From the NCBI RefSeq assembly GCF_002554795.1, contig NZ_PDEQ01000005.1, forward strand, positions 347,350-411,349: DNA of 64,000 nt. The letters run 5' to 3'. Below, piece by piece: positions 1 to 8,931 of the stretch; position 1 is the first letter of the stretch; each line of letters begins with the position of its first letter. This DNA is from Longibacter salinarum (GTDB taxonomy: Bacteria > Bacteroidota > Rhodothermia > Rhodothermales > Salinibacteraceae). A program made the position numbers and the translations under genes. The notes below the pieces were generated by a model. The model was not told the DNA's origin, searched no databases, and saw only the letters and a program-made list of their open reading frames with translations.

Positions 1-1258
1 TCTGAAGTGCGTCCTCCATGGTCGAGGCACGAGACGCACATCCGGCCGCCGAGCCGAGCTCTTCCATTACTTTCGAAGCACTTTCTCCCAGGGCCACGAC
101 ACCGCGCACCCGCTCCCTGATCAACGGCTTCAACGCCTCGTAGTCGTTGCCCTTGTCGCGCCCTCCGGCAATCAAAACAATCGGCTGATCGAAGCTCTCG
201 AGTGCATACCAGACGGCGTTGACATTTGTCGCTTTTGAGTCGTTGACGTAGAGCACATCGTCTACGGTGGCGACATTTTCGAGCCGGTGCGGCACGCCTT
301 CGAAGGTCGACAGCCCCTCGCGGATCTGCGCGTCGCCAGCCCCCATGATGTGGGCGGACATCGCGGCGGCCAGCGAGTTGTACAGGTTGTGCGGCCCGCG
401 AAGCGCGAGGTCCGAAGCCGGCATCAGCGTCTCTTCGTCGTTGTCCGAGCGAATCACGATCGTGCCGTCGGACACAAATGCTCCGCGCTCAACTGGGCCG
501 TCGATGCTGATCCCGTACGCCGTGAACGCGCCGGGCTCCGCCGCACGGCTTCGAACGTAATCGCACACCAGCTCATCGTCGGCATTGTAAACCACGGCAT
601 CTCCCGCCTCCTGTCGCCCGAAGATCCGGAATTTGCTCTGGGCATACGCATTGAAATCGTCGTCGTAGCGGTCGAGGTGATCCGGCGTGATGTTCAGAAG
701 GACGCTCACGCGCGGTCGAAAGGCGTCGACATGGTCGAGCTGGAAGCTGGACACCTCAAGCACGACAACGTCCTGCTCTCGCGCATCGCGAACGTAGTCG
801 GAGAACGGGTAACCGATGTTGCCGGCAACAATCGTATTTCTATCGTCCGACTCATCGAGTGCGCAGCGGATGACGTGGCCGGTGAGGCTCGTCGTAGTCG
901 TCTTCCCGTTCGTGCCCGTAATCGCTATGATCGGCGCCCGGCAGAACCAGGACGCGACCTCGATTTCGGAGTAGATGGGCAGCCCTGCGCGTCGGCACTG
1001 GCGCAGAATGTTGGCTTCCGTGGGCACGCCCGGGCTCACGACAACAAAGTCTGCGTCAATCGCCCGCGAGGTGTGGCCGCCGAACTCGTACGCCACCCCC
1101 AGCCCATCGAGCGTCTCCTCGATGCCCTTGCGCGGCGGCCCGTGCTCCGTTACGAACACCGACGCTCCCGCCTGTGCCAGCAGACGCGCCACGGCTCGGC
1201 CGCTGCGCGCACCGCCAACGACGGTCACGGATCGGTCAGAAAGGGAGTCGGGAGTCAT
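1..1258 (-). CDS. murD: UDP-N-acetylmuramoyl-L-alanine--D-glutamate ligase, C-terminus beyond window
   Basis: Cytoplasmic Mur ligase that adds D-glutamate to UDP-MurNAc-L-Ala in peptidoglycan precursor synthesis. The protein starts MTPDSLSDRSVTVVGGARSG, a glycine-rich N-terminal nucleotide-binding loop, and carries the Mur-ligase P-loop GTNGKTT near residue 115. About 419 codons are present, so roughly 30-50 C-terminal residues lie outside the left edge. It follows mraY by 46 bp in the same direction, the usual dcw order. No frameshift is visible in the part present. Confidence 0.93.
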   Translation of the reverse strand, partial: MTPDSLSDRSVTVVGGARSGRAVARLLAQAGASVFVTEHGPPRKGIEETLDGLGVAYEFGGHTSRAIDADFVVVSPGVPTEANILRQCRRAGLPIYSEIEVASWFCRAPIIAITGTNGKTTTTSLTGHVIRCALDESDDRNTIVAGNIGYPFSDYVRDAREQDVVVLEVSSFQLDHVDAFRPRVSVLLNITPDHLDRYDDDFNAYAQSKFRIFGRQEAGDAVVYNADDELVCDYVRSRAAEPGAFTAYGISIDGPVERGAFVSDGTIVIRSDNDEETLMPASDLALRGPHNLYNSLAAAMSAHIMGAGDAQIREGLSTFEGVPHRLENVATVDDVLYVNDSKATNVNAVWYALESFDQPIVLIAGGRDKGNDYEALKPLIRERVRGVVALGESASKVMEELGSAAGCASRASTMEDALQ

Positions 1259-1304
1259 CACGGGAGCGGACGGAGACGAAGGCGTTGGAGGAACGGGAAT
1301 CGGT

Positions 1305-2462
1305 TTATCGGATGCGCAGGGTGAGGAGAGCAGCGATGACGGTAAGGGCAGTGACAATCCAGAATCGGGTGACGATCTTCGCCTCGTGGGTGCCTCGCGC
1401 CTCAAAATGGTGGTGCAGCGGAGCCATCCGGAAGATGCGTTTGCCAGTGCCGGTGCGATGCCGTGTGTATTTGAAGTAGCTCGTCTGCAGAATGACGGAG
1501 AGCGCTTCGGCGAAATACACGATGCCGAGCAGCGGCAGCAGCAGTTCTTTTCGCACCATGAGCGTCACCGCGCCCACGGCCGCGCCGAGCGCCAGCGCTC
1601 CGGTATCGCCCATGAAGACCGTCGCCGGGTAGCCGTTGTACCAAAGAAACCCGAAGCAGGCCGCCACCATCGCCGCGCCGAAAACCGTGAGTTCGCCGAT
1701 GCCCGGCAGGTACATTACGTCGAGAAACGTCGCCAGGTTGACGTTTCCGGAAATGTAGACCAGCGCGACGAGCCCGAGCGAGACGAAGGCCGTGACGCCG
1801 GTCGTCAGCCCGTCTAGCCCGTCCGTCAGGTTGACCGCGTTGGATACGGCGGTCATGATGAAGACAACGACCGGGAGGTACACCATCCAGCCGAGGTCGA
1901 TTCCATTCGCCCATGCCTCGAAAAAGTAGTAGTCGACCACGCGGTCCTTCAGAAAAGGGACGTACGTGAGCGTGTTGAACTCGGAAAATGACGGGTGAAA
2001 GTAGAGGACGCTTCCGACAACCAGTCCAATGCCGACCTGTCCCGCGACCTTGTATCGCGGCTGCAGTCCGTCCTTCTGTTTCTTTACCGTCTTGATGTAG
2101 TCGTCTGCGAAGCCGACCAACCCCATCCAGGCCGTCGCGAGCATCGCCAGCCAGACGTAGGTCTCGCCGATGTCGCCCCATAGCAGCGTGGCGCCGAGAA
2201 TCGATAGCAGGATGATGATCCCACCCATCGTCGGCGTCCCCGCCTTGTGCGCGTGACTCACCACGCCGGCATCGTCCCCTTTGCGAATCTGCTCACCGAG
2301 CTGTTGTCTCGACAACCACCCGATGATGCTGCGCCCCGCAAAGAGCGCAATCACGAGAGCTGTCATAGCGGCCAGCGCAGAACGAACCGTGATAAACTGA
2401 ATCACCTGGAAGCCGGGCGGCTGGTAGACCTGCTCCAGGTAACTGATGAGGTAGTAGAGCAT
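1305..2462 (-). CDS. mraY: phospho-N-acetylmuramoyl-pentapeptide-transferase
   Basis: Polytopic membrane enzyme that transfers phospho-MurNAc-pentapeptide onto undecaprenyl phosphate to make lipid I. The 385-residue protein is full length for the family and has about ten hydrophobic segments. Diagnostic motifs are present: FADDYIKTVKK, NLTDGLDGL and MAPLHHHFE. It lies 90 bp downstream of murE. In many bacteria murF sits between murE and mraY, and here it does not. Confidence 0.96.
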   Translation of the reverse strand: MLYYLISYLEQVYQPPGFQVIQFITVRSALAAMTALVIALFAGRSIIGWLSRQQLGEQIRKGDDAGVVSHAHKAGTPTMGGIIILLSILGATLLWGDIGETYVWLAMLATAWMGLVGFADDYIKTVKKQKDGLQPRYKVAGQVGIGLVVGSVLYFHPSFSEFNTLTYVPFLKDRVVDYYFFEAWANGIDLGWMVYLPVVVFIMTAVSNAVNLTDGLDGLTTGVTAFVSLGLVALVYISGNVNLATFLDVMYLPGIGELTVFGAAMVAACFGFLWYNGYPATVFMGDTGALALGAAVGAVTLMVRKELLLPLLGIVYFAEALSVILQTSYFKYTRHRTGTGKRIFRMAPLHHHFEARGTHEAKIVTRFWIVTALTVIAALLTLRIR

Positions 2463-2552
2463 GTAGGGGCGAAGAGGTCGCGGCGGTGCCGCTCCCTCGG
2501 GACTCGGGTAAGAATTCGGGCGAAGGGGCGTGGGGAGCGCCAGTGACGCTGA

Positions 2553-4151
2553 CTACTCGTCGGTTGAAGAGCGTTTCTGGAAATAGGATCGGGCTTTTTC
2601 TCGGTCGTCGAACGCACGACGGCTCGTGCCGATGACCTGGTAGGTCTCATGACCTTTGCCGGCAATCAGGACGACGTCACCGGGAGCCGCGTTTTCCGCG
2701 GCAAACTGGATTGCTTCGTCGCGGTCCACGATCCACTCCGCCTCGGCGGGGCGACTCATTCCGCGGCGAATGTCGTTGAGGATCGCCTCGGGCTCTTCCG
2801 TGCGAGGATTGTCGCTCGTCACGATCACGCGGTCGGCCAGCGTCTCGGCCAGGCTTCCCATGACACGCCGTTTGGACGCGTCACGGTCTCCACCGCAGCC
2901 AAAAATGCACCACAGATCGGCGTTTGGGTCCGTCGTTTCACGAACCGCCGTCAAAATATTCTCGAGCGCGTCCGGTGTGTGGGCGTAATCGACGACGACG
3001 GTCGTGCCATCATCGAACGTGAGCTGGTCGAAGCGACCCGGCACCGGCGGCGCCTCCCGCAGCACGCGCAGGATGTCGTCGGCATCGTAGCCGAGCGCCC
3101 GTACGGCCGCGAACGCAGCGGCGATATTGTAGGCGTTGAAGCGACCCGCGAGACGAAAATCGTGCACCTGATCCGGGTCGAGTGTCTCATTTGTGACAGA
3201 AAAGCGCAGGCGGAGACCGCTCGTCCGACTGTCGACCACCTGGAAACGAACGTCCGCGTCGGCATGCGTCCCGTACGTGTGGATCTCGGCCTGCGTTGAT
3301 GCCCCGACGGCGGGGGCAGCATCATCGTCGGCGTTGAGGATCGCAGTCGCGTCCGGCGCAAGGCTGTCGAATAGCTTTTTCTTCGCCGCCCGATAGTTCG
3401 AGAGTGTGCCGTGGTAGTCGAGGTGCTCGCTCGTCAGATTGGTGAAAATGGCGATGTCGTAGTCGATCGCGTGGACGCGCTGTTGATCTAGCGCATGGGA
3501 CGATACCTCCATCGCGCAGGCCGAGCAGCCGTCGTCCACCATGCGGCGGAGGGTGCGCTGAAGCTCAAGTGCGCCGGGCGTCGTGAGTGCCGCGTTCGTT
3601 GCCACGGTCCCCGTGCGCACCTCGATGGTGGAGATGAGCCCCGTCGTCACGTCGAGGGCGTCGATAGCGTGGTGCACGAGGTAGGACACAGTCGTCTTAC
3701 CATTTGTCCCCGTCACGCCAACCATCTTCAAGTCACGCGATGGGTAACCGTAAAAGGCAGCGCCAAGCTCCGCCAGCGCCGTCCGGCCGTCGTTCACTTT
3801 CGCAAAGACGACCTCCGGATGACGCTCTAATGCAGCCTCGGGCACAGTTTCACAGACGACGATACTCGCCCCATTCTCGATGGCCGCCTCGATGAACTGG
3901 TGGCCGTCCACTGATACGCCTTTGACAGCGATGAAGCATGCAACCGCGCCCTCTTCTACGTCCGCTCCTCGAATCATCCGGCTGTCATCGGAGAGTTGCC
4001 CGACGAGCATGCCGGACACGTCACGACCGGCGGCGTGTACGGCCTGAAGCAGACTCGCCCGGTCGAGCGCGTCCTGAAGGACGGGCCACGCCACCGGTGC
4101 AGCACCGGAGCGGGAGCTTTCGATCGTGGAAGACGACGATTGAGGAGTCAT
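2553..4151 (-). CDS. murE: UDP-N-acetylmuramoyl-tripeptide synthetase, meso-diaminopimelate type
   Basis: ATP-dependent ligase that adds the third stem-peptide residue to UDP-MurNAc-L-Ala-D-Glu. In the 532-residue protein the P-loop GVTGTNGKTT is at 145-154, the carbamylated-lysine region follows, and the substrate motif DNPR is at 447-450. DNPR is the known signature for meso-diaminopimelate, as opposed to lysine-adding enzymes, so the peptidoglycan is inferred to be DAP type. The first ~35 residues are a serine-rich extension. It starts 28 bp after the ftsI stop in one operon. Confidence 0.95.
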   Translation of the reverse strand: MTPQSSSSTIESSRSGAAPVAWPVLQDALDRASLLQAVHAAGRDVSGMLVGQLSDDSRMIRGADVEEGAVACFIAVKGVSVDGHQFIEAAIENGASIVVCETVPEAALERHPEVVFAKVNDGRTALAELGAAFYGYPSRDLKMVGVTGTNGKTTVSYLVHHAIDALDVTTGLISTIEVRTGTVATNAALTTPGALELQRTLRRMVDDGCSACAMEVSSHALDQQRVHAIDYDIAIFTNLTSEHLDYHGTLSNYRAAKKKLFDSLAPDATAILNADDDAAPAVGASTQAEIHTYGTHADADVRFQVVDSRTSGLRLRFSVTNETLDPDQVHDFRLAGRFNAYNIAAAFAAVRALGYDADDILRVLREAPPVPGRFDQLTFDDGTTVVVDYAHTPDALENILTAVRETTDPNADLWCIFGCGGDRDASKRRVMGSLAETLADRVIVTSDNPRTEEPEAILNDIRRGMSRPAEAEWIVDRDEAIQFAAENAAPGDVVLIAGKGHETYQVIGTSRRAFDDREKARSYFQKRSSTDE

Positions 4152-4178
4152 AGAGCCAGTAGAGGCCGGAAAAAGTCG

Positions 4179-6140
4179 TTATTCACCCGTTACCATCGCG
4201 GTGGACGGTAGCGGCTCCCCGGGTTGCGGCGACTGCTTCTGCACAAGCCCCTGGCCGAAGAGCCGGACGTCGACGCCATGCTTCTGCAGCCAGTGCACCG
4301 CGTCGCGTGTGGTCAGCCCCCTCAGGTCGGGCATGGTGTCGCCACTCGCGTCGGCAAGACGAGCCTGCACGGTCGGCGGGGAGGTTTGTGAGGGAGCCGT
4401 CATGCGCTCAACATCTGCCGAGGCTGTGTCCGACTCTGCGACGATGTGGTCAACCACCTCGGGGAAGGTGCCCACCCAGCGGCGCGCAATGTTCTGGAAA
4501 ATGGGGGCGGCGACAGCGCCGCCGTACATGCTGGTCTCCGGCTCGCCCACGATGACGAGAAGAGCGATTTTCGGATCATCAGCCGGGAAGAACCCGACGA
4601 AGGACGCACGCGCCTGATCGCCAGAATATTTTCCGCCGCTCACCTTAAGCGCGGTGCCAGTCTTGCCTGCAATCTCAAGCCCACTCACCTGCGCAGCGGT
4701 CGCCGTCCCGGTCTCAACGGTCTTCTCGAAAGCGGGTCGCAACGCGTCGGTTGTCGATGGCTTCAGTGCGCGCCGAATGGAGTCCGGGCGCTGCGTCCAG
4801 AGTCGTTCGCCTGTGACGCTCCGCCGCTCCTTAACGACGTGCGGCTGCACGAGAAGTCCACCGTTCGCGAGAGCCGAGTAGGCGGCCAGAAGCTGGATCG
4901 GCGTCACTGACACCTCGTAGCCAATGCTCATAGATGTCAGCGACGTGCGGCTCCAATTCGCCGGCTTCTTCAGCGTCCCACCGACCTCGCCGGGCAGGTC
5001 GATCCAGGTCGGCTGACCGAACCCCAGGTTGCGCGCGTACTGGTAGAAAATGCCTTCGTCAATTCGCGTAGCCGTTTTCGCCATGCCGACGTTACTCGAC
5101 TTCGACAGCACCTCCGCGAAAGAGATCGTGCCGTAGGCCTTCACATCTTTCATCGTGTACCCGTGGAAGACGGCCCACCCTTCGCCGGTCTCGACTGAGT
5201 CCTCGAGCGAGACGATGTCTTGCTCAACCGCCGCAGCGGCTCCCACAAGCTTGAACGTCGATCCAGGCTCGAACTGATCGGTAATGGACCGGTTGCGGCG
5301 GCGGGCGGATGTTGCGCGACCCGGATGGTTGGGGTCGTAGGTCGGCACGTTGGCCATAGCTAAAATCGCGCCTGTGTTCGGGTCCATCGCGATGGCCGTT
5401 CCCCACTTCGCCCCGCTCTCCTTCACGCCCCTCGCGAGTTCATCCTCGAGTGCAGCCTGCCGGACGAGGTCGATCGTCAGCACCACGTTCTGTCCGTGTT
5501 TCGGCTTGACGACGGTACCGCCCACGAACGCCTTGATGCGCCCGCGCCGATCACGCTTTACGGCGTGCCAGCCCGGTTCGCCCGTGAGGAAGTCATCGTA
5601 CTGAAGCTCGACGCCCGAGCGTCCCGTGCCGTCGGTGTCGATATGCCCGAGCACGTGCGCCGCCGTTGTTCCGTAGTTGTAGCGGCGGGCGAAGCGTGGC
5701 GACAGGATCAGGCCCGGGACGTCCCATTCCTCAACGGTTTCGCGCTGCATCTCGTCGAGCCCGCGGTACAGCATCACATACTGTGGGCTGTAGCGTTCGG
5801 CCACCGTTGTCCGCAGCCGGCTCTCAGACATACCCGTGAGGTCGGCGAACTTGCGGTAGAACATCGCGCTTTTCTGCTCGAACCCGTCGATCGTGGGATC
5901 GAGCGCGACATCATACCGAGCGGTGTTGATAGCGAGGGCGCGCCCGGAGCGATCGAGAATCGAGCCGCGCATGGCCGGAATTTCGACCGTCGACCGTGCC
6001 TGGTTCTGGCCGCGAGCCTTCAGCTCGGAGCCCTCCGTCAGGACGATCCAGCCCATCTGTGCCAGGACGAACAGGGGCACGACGCTCAGGAGCGTCAGCA
6101 CCATGTACATCCGGGTCAGAATTTGATTTTTCGGCTTCAC
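4179..6140 (-). CDS. ftsI: division transpeptidase (class B PBP) with one C-terminal PASTA domain
   Basis: Septal peptidoglycan cross-linking enzyme. The 653-residue protein has an N-terminal signal-anchor at about 12-34, a PBP dimerisation domain at about 50-220 and a transpeptidase domain with the active-site motifs S294-T-F-K297, S348-S-N350 and K493-T-G495. A single PASTA repeat at about 603-648 ends the protein (MPDLRGLTTRDAVHWL region). PASTA domains bind muropeptide or lipid II in known family members. It follows the ftsL-like gene by 38 bp. Serine-, threonine- and glutamine-rich sequence links the catalytic and PASTA domains. Confidence 0.94.
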   Translation of the reverse strand: MKPKNQILTRMYMVLTLLSVVPLFVLAQMGWIVLTEGSELKARGQNQARSTVEIPAMRGSILDRSGRALAINTARYDVALDPTIDGFEQKSAMFYRKFADLTGMSESRLRTTVAERYSPQYVMLYRGLDEMQRETVEEWDVPGLILSPRFARRYNYGTTAAHVLGHIDTDGTGRSGVELQYDDFLTGEPGWHAVKRDRRGRIKAFVGGTVVKPKHGQNVVLTIDLVRQAALEDELARGVKESGAKWGTAIAMDPNTGAILAMANVPTYDPNHPGRATSARRRNRSITDQFEPGSTFKLVGAAAAVEQDIVSLEDSVETGEGWAVFHGYTMKDVKAYGTISFAEVLSKSSNVGMAKTATRIDEGIFYQYARNLGFGQPTWIDLPGEVGGTLKKPANWSRTSLTSMSIGYEVSVTPIQLLAAYSALANGGLLVQPHVVKERRSVTGERLWTQRPDSIRRALKPSTTDALRPAFEKTVETGTATAAQVSGLEIAGKTGTALKVSGGKYSGDQARASFVGFFPADDPKIALLVIVGEPETSMYGGAVAAPIFQNIARRWVGTFPEVVDHIVAESDTASADVERMTAPSQTSPPTVQARLADASGDTMPDLRGLTTRDAVHWLQKHGVDVRLFGQGLVQKQSPQPGEPLPSTAMVTGE

Positions 6141-6178
6141 GGGACGTGAGAGACAGAGTTACTAAAAAGGGGGCAGTG

Positions 6179-6628
6179 TTAGTCGGGGACGACGACCGTC
6201 CGACCCGTCGGCACGGACTCCCGGAGACCGAGCTCGCGAGCCCGATCGTAGATGACGGATGGTCCCGTCGCGTGATCGAACTCGCCCTTCAATCGGTTAT
6301 GCTTCAGGTGCAGCTTGTGGTTGACTCGCCGCGCCTCCTGCACGTCCATCAGCAGCTGCTGGGTCGCATGCACGTGGCCGACATATAGCGTAAACAGCGC
6401 CGCGACCACGAGCAGAAGTAGCCCAAACTTGACTGTCGAGACGTTCTCCAGAAAGGAGCCCTCATCTTGCGGCTCGTCCCGACGCCGGTTGGTCTTCGGC
6501 TCCAGGTCCGACCACGATGGCAATGCCGTGCCGTGACGCTGATACTGGCTCGGGCCGGAGCCTTTGCCTCGATCGCGGTTGGGCGACGCGTTGCTGGAAG
6601 GACGATTATTGCTGATGATGCGGTTCAT
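6179..6628 (-). CDS. ftsL: FtsL-like bitopic cell-division protein
   Basis: Small divisome scaffold candidate, recognised by position (between rsmH and ftsI) and architecture rather than strong motifs. From the ATG at 6628 the 149-residue protein has a hydrophilic Asn/Arg-rich N-terminus, one membrane helix (VKFGLLLLVVAALFTLYVG) and a short periplasmic coiled-coil-like stretch ending in a DUF-like FtsL tail (ARELGLRE). The frame is also open back to a GTG at 6703 that overlaps the preceding stop as GTGA, which could couple translation. I prefer the ATG because the extra 25 residues are proline-rich and unlike the family. Confidence 0.75.
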   Translation of the reverse strand: MNRIISNNRPSSNASPNRDRGKGSGPSQYQRHGTALPSWSDLEPKTNRRRDEPQDEGSFLENVSTVKFGLLLLVVAALFTLYVGHVHATQQLLMDVQEARRVNHKLHLKHNRLKGEFDHATGPSVIYDRARELGLRESVPTGRTVVVPD

Positions 6629-6699
6629 GGGAAAAGGAGGGGTTGGTCCTCCGATCGGCGGTCGTACGGGTACGGCGGCGCACGTCGCGCGCCGATAAA

Positions 6700-7179
6700 T
6701 CACGAGGCTCGTGGTACTCGCGGGGCGTTGCCCGGCCAGGCTTCAGCGGAGCGTTTTGAAAACAGTCGGGTGAGACGAGCGCGCACCTCCTCCGGCCGCA
6801 GCGGTTTCGCTACGAAGCCGTCGAAGCCGGCCCGTTCGGTTCGCTCCCGGTCGCCCGGCAGCGAGTGGTTCGTGATGGCGAGCATCGGTATCTGACGGTA
6901 CGCGGCCCGAAAGCGGAGGCGCTTCAACACCGTCATGCCGGTAGCGTCTGGCAGGGAGAGGCTGATGAGCACCGCGTCGTAGGCCGTCTCCGTGGCCATG
7001 CGCACCGCATCCTCGGCGGTTCCGGCAACGTCCACATCTCCATCGTGCCGCAGCGCGTACTGCACTTGCAGGCGGGCCTCCGGATCGGGATCTACCACGA
7101 GAGTGACCGGCTGATCACCGGGGGCCGATTGTCGGGCGGTGCGCACGTGGCGCCAGAGGATGTCGGGGGCGTCCGTCAT
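6700..7179 (-). CDS. CheY-like receiver-domain protein lacking the phospho-acceptor aspartate
   Basis: Single receiver domain (about residues 24-138 of 159), inside the dcw operon between rsmH and ftsL. The fold is clear: LVVDPDPEAR at the first strand, T103 in LAITNH and the conserved lysine K125 in FVAKP. Where receivers have the phosphorylated Asp, the strand reads DAVLISLSLPD, placing Ser73 at that position. The acidic pair is also altered to D30-P-D32. By established receiver chemistry it is unlikely to be phosphorylated normally, so it may act as a constitutive adaptor (inference). No output domain is present. Confidence 0.82.
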   Translation of the reverse strand: MTDAPDILWRHVRTARQSAPGDQPVTLVVDPDPEARLQVQYALRHDGDVDVAGTAEDAVRMATETAYDAVLISLSLPDATGMTVLKRLRFRAAYRQIPMLAITNHSLPGDRERTERAGFDGFVAKPLRPEEVRARLTRLFSKRSAEAWPGNAPRVPRAS

Positions 7180-7235
7180 GAGGGAGTCGCGTACAAGGGG
7201 TAAGGGTCTCAGTCAGCAGGTTGGGGAACGCGCGA

Positions 7236-8249
7236 TCACACCGACGGCACCGGCGTTCCGGCATCGTCCGCAGTTCGCTCCGCGATGCGGAGACGCGCGC
7301 TACGAGCACGAGGGTTGGACTGGACTTCTGCCTCGCCTGCCTCAATGGCCGAACGCGGAGATTCCTCGAACGGGGCGATCAGGGTGCCGTAGATGTCGCG
7401 AATGGGCTTCCCCTCGAAGTTGCCGTAGCGCAAAAACCGCTTCACGCGCCGGTCTTCGAGGCTGTGGTAGCTGATCACGGCGATGCGTCCGCCCTCGCGA
7501 ATCACGTCGGCACTCTGCTCCAGCACATCCTCGAGCACGTCGAGCTCCGCGTTCACAGCAATCCGCAGGCCCTGAAAGACGCGAGCCAGGCTCTTTACCT
7601 CGTCGCGCTCCGGAACTGCCGAACGAACCGCATCGGCCAGGTCGTGCGTCGTCTCCAGCGGTCGTGCATCCACGATCGCCCGAGCGATCGGCCGGGATCG
7701 GCGCTCATCGCCGTAGTGGTAGATCACGTCAGCGATATCGCGCTGCGCCCAGTGGTTCACGATCTGATGCGCCGTGAGGCCGCCACGTGGATCCATCCGC
7801 ATGTCGAGTGGGCCTTCGCGCTGGAAACTGAACCCGCGCTCGGGCACGTCGATCTGGTGTGAGGACACGCCGAGATCCAGTAGGAGACCGTCGATCTCTT
7901 CGATTCCGATCTCTTCCAGAAGCGTCTGCAGCCGACCAAAATTTCCCTGCACCGTGCGAAAACGCCCGGCCTCAATCTCATCTGCCAGGCGATCGCGCGC
8001 CGTCGCAAGGGCTTCGTCGTCCTGGTCGATCCCGATCACCACGCCCTCGGGCGCCAGAGCATCCAGGAGCGCCTCCGAGTGCCCGCCGCCGCCAAGCGTG
8101 GCGTCGACGTAGCAGCCGGAGGGATCCGTGATCAGGCGGTCGATCACCTCGTGTGAAAGAACAGGCGCGTGGTACTCCGTCGCGTATTTCAACGGGTCGG
8201 CGTCCGATTCAGAATCGGACGAGGGAGCGGGAGCATCGGAAGCAGTCAT
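7236..8249 (-). CDS. rsmH: 16S rRNA (cytosine1402-N4)-methyltransferase
   Basis: SAM-dependent methyltransferase acting on the 16S rRNA decoding site, formerly MraW. The protein has HAPVLSHEV near the N-terminus, the SAM loop [24 protein letters not shown] and, towards the C-terminus, [16 protein letters not shown] choose the ATG at 8249 (337 residues). The frame is open ten codons further, but those codons add an unlikely [10 protein letters not shown] leader. It lies 41 bp after mraZ. Confidence 0.96.
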   Translation of the reverse strand: MTASDAPAPSSDSESDADPLKYATEYHAPVLSHEVIDRLITDPSGCYVDATLGGGGHSEALLDALAPEGVVIGIDQDDEALATARDRLADEIEAGRFRTVQGNFGRLQTLLEEIGIEEIDGLLLDLGVSSHQIDVPERGFSFQREGPLDMRMDPRGGLTAHQIVNHWAQRDIADVIYHYGDERRSRPIARAIVDARPLETTHDLADAVRSAVPERDEVKSLARVFQGLRIAVNAELDVLEDVLEQSADVIREGGRIAVISYHSLEDRRVKRFLRYGNFEGKPIRDIYGTLIAPFEESPRSAIEAGEAEVQSNPRARSARLRIAERTADDAGTPVPSV

Positions 8250-8290
8250 CAGCAGGTACGTCGGGGGGCGAGGCGGCAAAACGGTATGGG

Positions 8291-8731
8291 TTACATTCCC
8301 ATGACGCGCTCGGCCAGGGTTTCGTAATCGTCGGGCTGCTCGTTGAGATAGGCGTTGAAGCGGTCCGGGTCCCAGATTTCGACATGGTCGAACGCGCCAA
8401 TGATGAGCGCCTTATCGTCGATAGCAGCATACTCGACGAGCGGCTTCGGAATGCTGACCCGCCCCTGCCCATCCAGCGCGGCTTCATCCGCCCACATCAT
8501 GATCGCGCGGACGAAGCCCCGGGCATCGGCGTTGAACATGTTCAGCCCGCCAATTTCATCCTCGATCTGCGTCCACTGATCCAGCGGATACAGGAAGATA
8601 CATTCTTCGAACCCGCGCGTGATCGTGAAGGTGTTCTTCGCCTCCGGATTCAGCACGCTCCGCATCTTGGCCGGGATGGTGACCCGACCCTTGCTGTCAA
8701 CGGAATATTCGGCCTGACCTTTAAAAACCAT
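8291..8731 (-). CDS. mraZ: MraZ transcriptional regulator of the division/cell-wall cluster
   Basis: 146 residues with two tandem AbrB-like SpoVT/MraZ domains, each with a DxKGR-type motif: [14 protein letters not shown] near the N-terminus and [13 protein letters not shown] in the second half. MraZ is known to bind direct repeats in its own promoter and to repress the dcw operon. Three matching boxes lie upstream at 8854-8879. As first gene of the cluster it fits the usual arrangement. Confidence 0.96.
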   Translation of the reverse strand: MVFKGQAEYSVDSKGRVTIPAKMRSVLNPEAKNTFTITRGFEECIFLYPLDQWTQIEDEIGGLNMFNADARGFVRAIMMWADEAALDGQGRVSIPKPLVEYAAIDDKALIIGAFDHVEIWDPDRFNAYLNEQPDDYETLAERVMGM

Positions 8732-8853
8732 GGTTTCAGCCCCGAGTCGGGGTCGTCAGGCCGTCCGTCACCGCCGTTCGGCGAAGGGGCCCTCGGTGGA
8801 CAACGTGAGCAACGGGCAAAAACTGGCGGGGTTAGGGAGCGAATGGGCACATT

Positions 8854-8879
8854 CCCCACTTTTCCCCACGCGTGTCCAC
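8854..8879 (-). promoter_or_regulatory. three MraZ boxes with 10-bp period
   Basis: On the minus strand the sequence shows GTGGAC, GTGGGG and GTGGGG starting exactly 10 bp apart (plus-strand 8874-8879, 8864-8869, 8854-8859). Known MraZ operators are three or more TGGG-type direct repeats with this period. The boxes lie immediately downstream of the candidate -10 element, so bound MraZ would block the start point. Confidence 0.75.
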
Positions 8880-8907
8880 AAGGTACGGCATCAGGCTCCA
8901 ATGTCAA
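8880..8907 (-). promoter_or_regulatory. candidate promoter of the dcw operon
   Basis: Minus strand: TTGACA at 8907-8902, a 16-bp spacer, then TACCTT at 8885-8880. The -35 is perfect, the -10 is weak. It predicts an mraZ leader of about 140 nt that includes the MraZ boxes. Confidence 0.5.
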
Positions 8908-8931
8908 GGTATCACCCCCGTCTAGACTGAT

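Noticed and set aside
287..1324. Long plus-strand open frame of 345 codons over murD
   Set aside because: It is antisense to a clear murD, rich in Arg and Ala with no domain, as expected for a shadow frame in high-GC DNA.
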